A DNA stretch of 64,000 nt from Deltaproteobacteria bacterium (GTDB lineage: Bacteria; Desulfobacterota_D; UBA1144; Nemesobacterales; UBA2774): NCBI GenBank assembly GCA_029262275.1, contig JAJCZS010000014.1, positions 1-64,000 of the forward strand. Reading direction: 5' to 3'. Positions 1 to 8,097 of this stretch are shown piece by piece (positions within the stretch are counted from its first letter, which is position 1; each line of letters opens with the position of its first letter). Position numbers and translations under genes: made by a program. Below the pieces are notes generated by a model. It searched no databases and was not told the origin of the DNA. It saw only the letters and a list, made by a program, of their open reading frames with translations.

Positions 1-10
1 CTATACTCTG

Positions 11-706
11 ATGAAAGATAATAAGCCAATTATTGGGATAACTACTGATATTAAAAATGGGAATTTCGAAATAGAAGAGAAGTATGCACATGCTGTAGCA
101 AATGCGGGAGGAATTCCACTTCTCATACCATCCATACCAGAGAATACAGCCTTAATTAAAGAGACAGTATCTAGAATTGACGGGCTCCTGCTTCCAGGAT
201 CAAGGGATATGGACCCTAAATACTACAATGAGACTCCTCATCCTAAACTCAGGCCAATGAGTTTAGAGAGAACAAAGATGGAATTTGCCGTACTTGAGCA
301 AACACTTGGTCAAAAACTCCCAGTGATTGGAATTTGCGGTGGCATGCAGTTATTAAACGTATTTTTTGGGGGCTCGCTTTATCAAGATATATATGTATTT
401 CTTCCAGATGCTATACCTCACGAAAAAGGGGCTTTGCATGAAGTTAGCATTCATCAAAATAGTCATCTATTTGAGATTGTAGGAGCGGACAAGATAAGCG
501 TAAAAAGCTATCACCATCAGGCTGTAAAAAATATTGGGAAGGGACTTCAAAAATCTGCTCAAACTGAAGATGAAATAGTTGAAGGGATAGAATCTAATGA
601 TAGTAGTTACGTATTGGGTATTCAATGGCACCCAGAGCTTGAGAATGCAGAGTCATCTAGCAGAATATTTAAATCATTTATAGATGAATGCAGAAAAAAA
701 CTTTAG
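11..706 (+). CDS. Gamma-glutamyl-GABA hydrolase-like class I amidotransferase (peptidase C26)
   Basis: A 231-residue protein of the PuuD/peptidase C26 group, which cleaves gamma-glutamyl amide bonds such as gamma-glutamyl-GABA in the cytoplasm. The class I glutamine amidotransferase fold is visible: the nucleophile elbow GICGGMQ carries Cys109, and the second catalytic pair His207-Glu209 lies in WHPE near the C-terminus. The early PGSRDMDP segment matches the family's oxyanion region. Length is near the family's usual 230-260. The ATG at 11 is preceded by only ten bases, so the ribosome site and any upstream partner cannot be judged. The true substrate is not shown; no putrescine-pathway genes lie nearby, so a general gamma-glutamyl hydrolase role is as likely. 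Confidence 0.85.
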   Translation: MKDNKPIIGITTDIKNGNFEIEEKYAHAVANAGGIPLLIPSIPENTALIKETVSRIDGLLLPGSRDMDPKYYNETPHPKLRPMSLERTKMEFAVLEQTLGQKLPVIGICGGMQLLNVFFGGSLYQDIYVFLPDAIPHEKGALHEVSIHQNSHLFEIVGADKISVKSYHHQAVKNIGKGLQKSAQTEDEIVEGIESNDSSYVLGIQWHPELENAESSSRIFKSFIDECRKKL

Positions 707-722
707 CAAATGGGATGGAAAT

Positions 723-1184
723 TTAATCTGATGTATTTTGGCTTAAAGTGACAAATAGCTCCGTCAACACTTTGCGAGATTCAGGGGATGAGCCCGCAAT
801 AAAACCTGCAGCCATGGCCATGAGTCCAGATTCAAGAGGATACTGCTCTATAACCTCAGTGCTATCAGCTAATTTTGATTTACCACCTTTGCTATCTTTG
901 CTTTCTTTATTTCCTGAGCCTTTAGTAACCATACTTACTATTAGAACAAGTGCCCCTGCAAACAATATTGCAATCAAGCCGCTTATTAAGGAAGCCATGT
1001 AGGGATTTAACACTGTACTTAGGTATAGGAATGATGACCAAACCAGAAAGCCTATTCCCATAATTATTAGAATAGTAGAGACGAAAAATACTGCGGAGAA
1101 TATAATCAGACGAGTCAGAACCACTCGCATATATTCGTTCCCAGGTTTTAAAGCAAGGGATATGATTCTATTAACATTACTCAA
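723..1184 (-). CDS. YqjE/holin-X-like two-helix membrane protein
   Basis: A 153-residue protein with two hydrophobic segments at about residues 25-55 and 60-85 separated by a short polar loop, then a Gly/Lys/Ser-rich linker and a C-terminal part with another weakly hydrophobic stretch. This layout resembles the YqjE/holin superfamily III proteins that sit behind YqjD-type genes in enterobacteria. The predicted start is TTG at 1184, six bases after the upstream gene's stop, with AGGT ahead of it. It forms a two-gene unit with the DUF883-like gene upstream. Function is unknown; association with the inner membrane, perhaps during stress, is inferred from the relatives. Confidence 0.6.
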   Translation of the reverse strand: MSNVNRIISLALKPGNEYMRVVLTRLIIFSAVFFVSTILIIMGIGFLVWSSFLYLSTVLNPYMASLISGLIAILFAGALVLIVSMVTKGSGNKESKDSKGGKSKLADSTEVIEQYPLESGLMAMAAGFIAGSSPESRKVLTELFVTLSQNTSD

Positions 1185-1190
1185 TTTTTT

Positions 1191-1487
1191 CTACCTGCGG
1201 TCAAAGAGTTTGCCTAGGAAAAGTCCGATAACAAAAGCTATTAGGAGACTCAGAAGAGGTTTTTCCCTAATTTGATCCTCTAAGGAATCCACTGTTTCCT
1301 TGCCTTTATCACGCGCAGCCTGAAACTCGTCACTGAGGCCTTCGCTCAACCTATCTTTAGCAGATTCGGTCTCACTCTTTCCTCTCTCCAACAAACTCTG
1401 CGCAATGCCGCTTAGGTCTTCCCTTAATTTAGATATATCTTCTTTAAGGGTTTCTACATCTTTCCCTAAACCATTTCCGTTATCCAT
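1191..1487 (-). CDS. DUF883 family (YqjD/ElaB-like) tail-anchored membrane protein
   Basis: A 98-residue protein with a long charged helical region (heptad-like Leu/Ile spacing, residues about 10-65) followed by a C-terminal hydrophobic anchor ending in GLFLGKLFDRR. This is the arrangement of the YqjD/ElaB family, whose members bind ribosomes or sit at the inner membrane in stationary phase in E. coli. I chose the ATG at 1487 because GGAAGG lies eight bases ahead; a TTG at 1505 would place that site inside the gene. An extended -10 promoter lies at 1521-1529. It is followed closely by a YqjE-like gene, the same pairing as yqjD-yqjE. Confidence 0.7.
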   Translation of the reverse strand: MDNGNGLGKDVETLKEDISKLREDLSGIAQSLLERGKSETESAKDRLSEGLSDEFQAARDKGKETVDSLEDQIREKPLLSLLIAFVIGLFLGKLFDRR

Positions 1488-1520
1488 CTCATTCACCTTC
1501 CGCAAGACATATTTACAAGT

Positions 1521-1529
1521 ATTATAACA
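1521..1529 (-). promoter_or_regulatory. Extended -10 promoter for the YqjD/YqjE-like pair
   Basis: Read on the minus strand this is TGTTATAAT, a perfect extended -10 (TG, one base, TATAAT). Transcription would begin about 25-30 bases before the ATG at 1487. No good -35 is seen, as is usual for extended -10 promoters. Confidence 0.55.
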
Positions 1530-1627
1530 AAAAAATCAATAAAAATGAATAGGTTATAACTACCCCAGCTTTGACCAACAGATAATTGGTGAATTTATGT
1601 ACATTTAAGCATTTCTGCCTAGAACGT

Positions 1628-2275
1628 CTATCTCAATCTAAAATCAAACGTAAAATTAAACAAACCGGTTTGATTTGCACCAATAGCGGTTTGAGTTACT
1701 TCCCCTCTTGCTTTTCTATAAATCCCTGTGCCACCCGTTATAGGCCTCTTAAAGGGAACGTTGAGATCGATAAGTTCAACCCCGTCGCTAATAATCATAC
1801 GTTCTCCCGGAGTTTCGGTATCTAGATCATAGATCTGAGTAGTTGCTACAAACGGTCCTGTAGGAGTAAGGATTCCACCTCTTGCATCATCAGTGCTGTC
1901 ACCAATGAACCATCCCCTACAAGTCCATTTCCCAATTACACTATCTGGAAACTCAGGACTCCCATCTGGCAACAGACCGCTACCCGAAGATGGGAGCGTT
2001 CCTCCGGGATAGATCACACCCTGTACAACAAAAGATGCTCCGTAGTAGGGATGTGGCCCCGGATCCCCGACAGGATTATCTGGGTTGGGTCCTTGAGGTC
2101 CTTCGAATCTGATCGAATTTGCGTTACAACAAACATCTATTTCTAAGCTTCTTCTACCCTGCGCCTCAGCGTTCTTAACACCAACGGCAGTGGCAGAACC
2201 TAATCCTAGAGCTCCTATTGCCAGTGTGCCAAACTTGAGAAATCCACGCCTTGCTATCTTATCAAAAATTTCCAT
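1628..2275 (-). CDS. Tat-exported allene oxide cyclase/dirigent-barrel-like protein
   Basis: A 215-residue secreted protein. Residues 1-40 form a twin-arginine signal (ARRGFLKF, hydrophobic stretch, then NAEAQ as a cleavage region). The mature part has a Pro/Gly-rich insertion and a C-terminal half with GGTGIYRKARGEV and FNFTFDFRLR, which resembles the allene oxide cyclase/dirigent-type beta barrel found in many bacterial secreted proteins. Two adjacent cysteines (CC) follow the cleavage site and a third lies mid-protein. The ATG at 2275 has GGAGGT upstream. It stands alone between a membrane pair and a disulfide enzyme. The barrel call is by motif memory; no catalytic role should be assumed. 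Confidence 0.6.
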   Translation of the reverse strand: MEIFDKIARRGFLKFGTLAIGALGLGSATAVGVKNAEAQGRRSLEIDVCCNANSIRFEGPQGPNPDNPVGDPGPHPYYGASFVVQGVIYPGGTLPSSGSGLLPDGSPEFPDSVIGKWTCRGWFIGDSTDDARGGILTPTGPFVATTQIYDLDTETPGERMIISDGVELIDLNVPFKRPITGGTGIYRKARGEVTQTAIGANQTGLFNFTFDFRLR

Positions 2276-2469
2276 AAAACACCTCCGCTTTTTTGTCCGC
2301 TACTAAAAGTATATCTGTGATTTTGGACTAGTGATGATTTATTTCCAAGCGTATCTTACGGAATATGCAGAATCAACCAGTATTTCAGATTAAGGTGTAA
2401 CTGACCTAAAACAATGGATAAATATGGTTGAAAACTAGCTAGTTTAATATAGAAGAACGTTGAAAGATA

Positions 2470-3312
2470 TTACTGAGGACCTGCATAACCTGAGATCCGA
2501 GATAGCTCTTGGAGTGACTTAGCACCCTCATAGAATCTGCCGTTAATCTCCCAGGTAGGGTAATGTGAAACTCCTCGTGAAAAGCACAATGTGGCTCTTG
2601 AATTTTCTCCTGAAGGATCACACTCAACATAGTCTATATAAGTTGATGCTCCTCCAAACAAAGCTTTCTGGGAATTGCAGTGTGGGCATTTATAAGAACC
2701 ATACATTACGGCTCCACGATCTTTTAAGTACATTGCTAGACCAAGCTGTAAACTGTTAGCGCTTCCAGTGCTGACAGCCTGAGTTTCTATACTGTCTGAC
2801 TGAAAAGCGCTAGAGCCTATGACAACCACTCCGAGCACACAAATCGTTAGCACCGCAGTATGCAATGATGATAGCTTGGGATAGAATTCGGATTTCCTAT
2901 ACGCAATAATTACAAATATAGCAGTCATTATAATGGCTGATACAACGCAATAAGGACAAATCGCTTTTATTACAAAGAGCTCTATATAAGTTAGATAGAG
3001 AGAGAAAACAAAACCAGCTAGAGAAATTGTGTATAAAAGAAGCCATCCCGTACGCTTGGAAATAGAAACGAACGAAAACCAGAAAATGAGCGCATATCCA
3101 ACTGCTCCAAGAAGTGCTACAGGAATTCCCAACATGGAGGAGTAGCCACTTTGCCTGACAACATCACAATCAGAGCCTTGGGAGCAAAATGCAGTTTGGC
3201 CCTCAGCGTAATGTAGGTAGGTTAGATAAACAGATAGAAGAAACCCAATTACAGAGAGTATCAGCACAGCTGGCTTCATATACTTACTTTTAGTTTTGTC
3301 TGTAGAACTCAT
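2470..3312 (-). CDS. VKOR-thioredoxin fusion, disulfide-forming membrane protein
   Basis: About 280 residues. Residues 1-170 are a four- to five-helix vitamin K epoxide reductase domain, with the loop cysteines Cys43 and Cys49 and the quinone-side CxxC at Cys119-Cys122 (CPYC). A thioredoxin-like domain follows outside the membrane, with its own CxxC at Cys209-Cys212 (CPHC) and a cis-Pro region in SHYPTW. Bacterial VKOR fusions do the job of DsbB plus DsbA: they oxidise exported proteins and pass electrons to quinone. I take the ATG at 3312 as start; a TTG at 3330 is possible and neither has a clear Shine-Dalgarno. No dsbA or dsbB lies nearby, so this may be the main oxidation route. Confidence 0.88.
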   Translation of the reverse strand: MSSTDKTKSKYMKPAVLILSVIGFLLSVYLTYLHYAEGQTAFCSQGSDCDVVRQSGYSSMLGIPVALLGAVGYALIFWFSFVSISKRTGWLLLYTISLAGFVFSLYLTYIELFVIKAICPYCVVSAIIMTAIFVIIAYRKSEFYPKLSSLHTAVLTICVLGVVVIGSSAFQSDSIETQAVSTGSANSLQLGLAMYLKDRGAVMYGSYKCPHCNSQKALFGGASTYIDYVECDPSGENSRATLCFSRGVSHYPTWEINGRFYEGAKSLQELSRISGYAGPQ

Positions 3313-3395
3313 AATGTTTAGGAAATTCAATTTACACGATTATAGCCACTCGGTAAATAAGAATATTGTGTCTTTAGGAATATGCAATAGAATAA

Positions 3396-5540
3396 TTAAT
3401 CATCATAAAATTTATTTCCGGAAACTGAGATATCTTTAAGAAGAACTGGTGATATATACCGAGTGCCATATTTCACACTTAGATTATGGAGTTTCTTTAA
3501 GATCTCTCCCGCTCCTTCAGAATCAACGTAATTAAAAGGACCACCCACAACCGCTGGGAAACCAAGGCCCAATAAAGCTGCGATATCTCCTTCCTCGGGA
3601 CTGTTAATGACTCCCTCTTCAAGGCAAAGAAGTGCCTCATTAACCATAGCCAACATAAGACGTTCTTGTATTTCTTTGCTACTTAGACCCTCAGCTCTCT
3701 CAGAGTGAACGGGGAAGAACTTATATACAGATTTATCAAACCTTCCCTGTCCCCTATGGTATTTGTAAAAACCTTGCCCACTCTTAACACCCAATTTCTC
3801 ATTGCTAACTAACAATCCTAGAGAAGGATGGGGTTTTATTTTATCACCCTGCACCTGATATATTATATTTGATGCTTTTAGTACTATATCTATACCCATT
3901 TCATCCATAGTCTTAAAAGGCCCTTCTTCAAATCCTAGGCGGATCATCGCTTCTTCTACTGACTCCAGAGATACACCCTCGCCTACCAGATTGAGGCTTT
4001 CGTTAAAATAGGCTAACTCCAATCTAGTTGTATAGGATCCGGTACCGCCTTTTACAACAATAGGGGTCTTCCCGAGTCTCTTAGAAAACTCAAGCACCTT
4101 CGAGAGAGCATCTATAGAAGTCTCCTCTATTACCGATATTTCTATAAGCTCAGAATTATCCCTATGGTTAAAGGTCCTGACACCCAAAATCCTGTCAGGA
4201 CGAATTGAGCTTGCGGCAAGGCCTGCGATTGGAAAAACTAAGGAGCTTGAGAGGTAGATAGAATCCTCTAGTATCAGTGGCTCAATCTCTTTTAAGGAAT
4301 CGAGTTTTGTCTTAAGTTCCTCTTCAACACATTCAAAAACAATCTGAGCCCTTTTAAATCCTGAGTAATCAAGTGTAGCGCTTATTAGATCAAACTTATG
4401 CTCAAATTCTATCTCACTTATTTCCTGATTCTCATATTTTTCCTTAAAATGATCATAGCAAGATTTAAGTCCCGCACTTGCTTCATTATCGTCACTACAT
4501 TTGAGCCTCACTCTAATGTCAGCTCCGGCCGCCAAAGAAGCTATCTCGTTACCTAAATCATTAACTCCAACGACTGCTATCTTTTGAATATGATTAGATG
4601 TTGCAGAAGACCCCGGCCCTTCTTTAACCATCTCTAAGGCCATTTGGGTTCTGATTAAACTTCGTGTGGCTGTGCTAACTACGAGCTCCCCAAAATAAAC
4701 GGACTCAACATGTAGGCCCCTGTTAAAACTCGACATACCAACTTCAAGTGCCTCAATTGCCATTATAGGGGCATTAGCCGAAGGTTGGCTATCTTTTTTT
4801 ACCAGTTTTCTCATATCGTTAAATAGCCTTTTTCGTGCAATAGGGTTCTCATTTACTATCGTGTGCTGTATACCCTTAAAGTAATTTCTCTGAGGCTTAA
4901 ATTCTTTATTGGAAATTTGTAAAGCGCGCTCTAAGGAAAGGTCTAACAATAGTTCCTCAGGAACTACTTCATCTATTAATCCTAGACTTTTTGCATCATC
5001 TGAATCAATTGTATCTCCTGAGACTATGAGATTAAGAGCTTCCCTGGTGCCTATTAGTCTTGGCAGCCTTTGAGTACCGCCAGCGCATGGTATTAATCCA
5101 GACACAATCCCGTTCATTCCAAAATAAGATTGTGAGTTTTGAGAGGCTATTCTATATTCGCAGGCAAGAGCAAGCTCAAGTCCCATACCAAGACACGCAC
5201 CCCCTATCGCTGCAATAAATGGTGCTCTTGAACTCTCAATTTTCTCAGTCACTTCTTGTGCTTTTAAGCTATAAGTCCTACCCTCGTCTGCCAATGTAAA
5301 ATTTAGATACTCTCTTCTATCTCCGCCATCTAAAAAGCTACTATTGCTATCGCTATATAGAACAACCGCTCTTATTTCATCCTTGTTTTCAATCATATCG
5401 AGCTGTCCGTCAATATTGCTCAAGAACTCATTCATCCAGGCAATATCTTCTAGAGATAATTTATTTGCCGAGCCCTCGGGATTATTAAACCTAAGGATCG
5501 CAATACCATTTTTATCTAATTCATAAGATATGCTGTTCAT
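3396..5540 (-). CDS. fadJ: FadJ/FadB-like enoyl-CoA hydratase/3-hydroxyacyl-CoA dehydrogenase with altered active sites
   Basis: A 714-residue protein, the exact length of E. coli FadJ, with a crotonase domain (1-200), an NAD-binding domain (about 318-500) and C-terminal 3-hydroxyacyl-CoA dehydrogenase repeats. It follows a fadI-like thiolase, as in fadIJ. Family features remain: the oxyanion region GGACLGMGLEL with Glu122 and the AGGTQRLPR stretch. But aligned by eye to FadB and rat hydratase, the second hydratase glutamate is Gly144. The dehydrogenase GxGxxG reads GVNDLG, the catalytic His of HFFNP is Arg455 (Glu467 kept), and the Asn of PGFxxNR is Thr505. Either activity may be lost or changed. 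The start ATG at 5540 lies 19 bases after the thiolase stop; the Shine-Dalgarno is weak. Confidence 0.85.
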   Translation of the reverse strand: MNSISYELDKNGIAILRFNNPEGSANKLSLEDIAWMNEFLSNIDGQLDMIENKDEIRAVVLYSDSNSSFLDGGDRREYLNFTLADEGRTYSLKAQEVTEKIESSRAPFIAAIGGACLGMGLELALACEYRIASQNSQSYFGMNGIVSGLIPCAGGTQRLPRLIGTREALNLIVSGDTIDSDDAKSLGLIDEVVPEELLLDLSLERALQISNKEFKPQRNYFKGIQHTIVNENPIARKRLFNDMRKLVKKDSQPSANAPIMAIEALEVGMSSFNRGLHVESVYFGELVVSTATRSLIRTQMALEMVKEGPGSSATSNHIQKIAVVGVNDLGNEIASLAAGADIRVRLKCSDDNEASAGLKSCYDHFKEKYENQEISEIEFEHKFDLISATLDYSGFKRAQIVFECVEEELKTKLDSLKEIEPLILEDSIYLSSSLVFPIAGLAASSIRPDRILGVRTFNHRDNSELIEISVIEETSIDALSKVLEFSKRLGKTPIVVKGGTGSYTTRLELAYFNESLNLVGEGVSLESVEEAMIRLGFEEGPFKTMDEMGIDIVLKASNIIYQVQGDKIKPHPSLGLLVSNEKLGVKSGQGFYKYHRGQGRFDKSVYKFFPVHSERAEGLSSKEIQERLMLAMVNEALLCLEEGVINSPEEGDIAALLGLGFPAVVGGPFNYVDSEGAGEILKKLHNLSVKYGTRYISPVLLKDISVSGNKFYDD

Positions 5541-5559
5541 ATTAATCCAATATAAGAAG

Positions 5560-6858
5560 CTACTCCCTTTCTAAAACTATTGAAGCTCCAAGCCCTCCTG
5601 CAGCGCAAATTGTAGCCAGACCAAAATTGGCTTGTCTTCTTTGTAGTGCATTTAAAAGTGTCAGGATTATTCTTCCCCCAGTTGCTCCGAAAGGATGGCC
5701 TATTGCAATGGAGCCCCCTGTCACATTTACTTTATCCATATCTATTTCTCCAACCGCTTTGGGCCGGGAGAGTTTTTCTTCAGCAAATTTTCTAGAGGCA
5801 AGTGCCCTAATGTTCGATAACACTTGAGCTGAGAAAGCTTCATGTATTTCTACAAGATCCATATCCTTGAGTGAAAGACCCGCTTTGTCTAAAGCAGCAG
5901 GTGTCGAATATGCAGGGCCCATAAGAAGCTGTTCTTTGGGATTAACGGCAGAGTATGCATATGAGCGCACATAACCAAGTGGTTTGTAGCCAAGGGTTTT
6001 AGCCCTCTCTTCAGACATAAGAAGAATCGCACACGCTCCATCTGAGAGTGGGGCTGAATTGCCTGAGGTTACAGTTCCATATTCTTTATCAAAAGCAGGC
6101 TTTAGTTGCGAGAGCTCATCTATATTTAATTCAATCTTTATGCTGTTATCAGTGGATATTGGATCATCAAAATCGGGTGGAACGAAAGTTTTTAAGATCT
6201 CCCTTCTAAATATTTCTTCCTTTTGTGCCTTTGATGCAAGAGTGTGACTTCTGAGAGCAAATTCATCTTGATCTCTTCTGGATATTTGGTTCTGACGAGC
6301 GATCACCTCAGCAGATTCACCCATTGTGAGCCCCGTGCTGCGCTCGGCTATTGCAGGAATGTCTGGTGCAATATCCCCTACCCCCATTTTTAAAAATGGT
6401 TTGGCTTTTTGAAGAAGATTTTTTCCCCTTGAAGAATCAAATAGCATATTCTTGAAGTTCTTTGAGAAAAGAACAGGAAAATCAGAAATTGACTCAACCC
6501 CACCAACTATTACGACCTCAGAATCTGCTGATAATATACTCTGGACCCCGTTGGTAAAAGCCTGGGTAGCTGAAGCACATGCGCTTGTAACCGTAAAAGC
6601 AGGAACAGATGCAGGAACACCTGCACCAAGAGATATTTCTCTTGCCAGGTTAGAGGTTTTAATAGAAGGAAGAACTGTTCCCAATATTACTTTATCTATA
6701 TCCTGGGGATCGATCTCAGTACGGTTTAGGAGCTCAACAGTTACGATTTTGCCTAAATCTAGTGATGAAAGTTCTTTAAATAGCGTTCCGGATTTTATAA
6801 AGGGTGTTCTCAGACCATAAACAATAGCGACTCTATTTTGGCTGTTATAATGACTCAC
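5560..6858 (-). CDS. fadI: Acetyl-CoA acyltransferase (FadI-like thiolase)
   Basis: A thiolase that cleaves 3-ketoacyl-CoA to acetyl-CoA and a shortened acyl-CoA in beta-oxidation. The sequence follows E. coli FadI closely along its length. The acyl-accepting Cys94 sits in SACASA, His388 in GHPFGATG and Cys418 in CAAGGLG, so all catalytic residues are present. HEAF is also present. I chose the GTG at 6858 because GGGAG lies six bases ahead; a TTG at 6885 would give nine more residues but has no ribosome site. It heads a two-gene unit with the fadJ-like gene. Because the partner looks degenerate, thiolysis or acetyl-CoA condensation may be the working step here. Confidence 0.9.
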   Translation of the reverse strand: MSHYNSQNRVAIVYGLRTPFIKSGTLFKELSSLDLGKIVTVELLNRTEIDPQDIDKVILGTVLPSIKTSNLAREISLGAGVPASVPAFTVTSACASATQAFTNGVQSILSADSEVVIVGGVESISDFPVLFSKNFKNMLFDSSRGKNLLQKAKPFLKMGVGDIAPDIPAIAERSTGLTMGESAEVIARQNQISRRDQDEFALRSHTLASKAQKEEIFRREILKTFVPPDFDDPISTDNSIKIELNIDELSQLKPAFDKEYGTVTSGNSAPLSDGACAILLMSEERAKTLGYKPLGYVRSYAYSAVNPKEQLLMGPAYSTPAALDKAGLSLKDMDLVEIHEAFSAQVLSNIRALASRKFAEEKLSRPKAVGEIDMDKVNVTGGSIAIGHPFGATGGRIILTLLNALQRRQANFGLATICAAGGLGASIVLERE

Positions 6859-6946
6859 CAATTGCTCCCGTGTAGTTATTGGCAAAAAATCTTATCCATG
6901 ACTTTAAATCTGAGTACCAAGGAAAAACACAACGCTCTCTATATCA

Positions 6947-7405
6947 TTAAGCAGTGCTTACTTCGTTTTTGACTTTCATCTTGAGATCAATAAACCTTGA
7001 ATGATCTAAGTTAAGCATATTTAAAAGTTTATGAGCTATATAGTTTTCAAACTTGTCCAGAGTACCATCGGAATAGATAACTTCCCACACCTGTTCCATC
7101 AAATTGTACTTCTCTTCATTATCTAGATTTTCATTTATGAGATTTGTGAAATACCATAGATCAGTAGAACTCTGTCTTTCAGAATTTGATTTGTCGATCA
7201 ATTCTTTAACCGCTTCATCATTCATCTGAAATCTTGATTTTAAAATTTCAATGATTTTTCCCTGCTCTTGTGAAGAAAAGTTAGAATCAGCAGTTGCTGC
7301 TTCTAAGAGTATAGCGCATGTTGCTACTTTTAACTTAAACTCCTTATCCTCAGCACTCTCCGCTCTCTTTGATCCGTCGAATATATTTTTGATTACACCA
7401 AGCAT
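6947..7405 (-). CDS. TerB family protein
   Basis: A 152-residue all-helical protein matching the TerB/DjlA N-terminal fold: residues 25-140 carry the pattern of acidic helices such as LEAATADSNFSSQE and EVIYSDGTLDKFENYIAHKLL, where the acidic turns form a possible metal site. No other tellurite-resistance gene (TerC, TerD) is near, so it is a stand-alone TerB of unknown role. The ATG at 7405 has GAGG eight bases ahead. It is transcribed away from nuoE across a 180-base gap, in which I see no other feature. Confidence 0.85.
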   Translation of the reverse strand: MLGVIKNIFDGSKRAESAEDKEFKLKVATCAILLEAATADSNFSSQEQGKIIEILKSRFQMNDEAVKELIDKSNSERQSSTDLWYFTNLINENLDNEEKYNLMEQVWEVIYSDGTLDKFENYIAHKLLNMLNLDHSRFIDLKMKVKNEVSTA

Positions 7406-7586
7406 ATTATTTACCTCTAGATTTATATGATAGTTTCTTAACCTAACTCATGTCAAAATTGTAGAATTGATGACTAAATTATAGCTAATAAATATAGCTA
7501 TAAATAGGACAGGTTCATAAAATACTCTACCTTGAGATCAAATCTAGGTCATGTAAGATTATCGGAACTAATTTTGGAGAATATAA

Positions 7587-8060
7587 ATGCCCTTTTCTGA
7601 GCCACTTAAAAAAAGATTAAACACAATTATTTCCAAACATGAGACTAAGAGATCAGCTCTCATAGCTGTGCTTAGAGAAATTCAAGATGAGTATCAATAC
7701 CTATCGGCTGAATCTATGGAAGAGGCTGCTAATATGCTTGAGATAAGCCCATCCAGCGTTCAAAACGTTGCTACTTTTTACACAATGTTCTTTACTGAAC
7801 CCGCGGGCAAACACGTTGTATGGGTGTGCAGAACCCTGTCTTGTGCGCTTAGAGGGGCAGAGCACGTTGAGCACTATATGTGCGATAAGTTAGGAGTAAA
7901 AACAGGTGAGACTACTGCTGATGGAAAGATAACACTTATGGAAGCGGAATGTCTGGCTTCATGTGGGACGGCACCAGTAATGCTCGTTGACGACACACTT
8001 GAAGAGAACCTCACCAAAGAAAGAGTTGATCAGGTAATACAAGAGCTCAGAGAAGATTAA
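7587..8060 (+). CDS. nuoE: NADH-quinone oxidoreductase subunit E (NuoE, [2Fe-2S])
   Basis: A 157-residue thioredoxin-like ferredoxin subunit that carries the N1a [2Fe-2S] cluster of complex I or of related NAD-dependent dehydrogenases. Four ligand cysteines are in place: Cys81 and Cys86 (CRTLSC) and Cys122 and Cys126 (CLASC), followed by GTAPVMLVDD. The N-terminal helical bundle (residues 1-70) is typical. The ATG has GGAG seven bases upstream. No nuoF, nuoG or hydrogenase gene is adjacent; the next gene is glycerate kinase. So it is separated from its expected partners, which must lie elsewhere. Confidence 0.92.
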   Translation: MPFSEPLKKRLNTIISKHETKRSALIAVLREIQDEYQYLSAESMEEAANMLEISPSSVQNVATFYTMFFTEPAGKHVVWVCRTLSCALRGAEHVEHYMCDKLGVKTGETTADGKITLMEAECLASCGTAPVMLVDDTLEENLTKERVDQVIQELRED

Positions 8061-8097
8061 GCATCAATATCGGAATCTATGAGCTATTATTTAAACT

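Noticed and set aside
6452-6820. A 122-residue open frame on the plus strand inside the thiolase gene
   Set aside because: It lies antisense to the conserved thiolase core and has no ribosome site or family resemblance.
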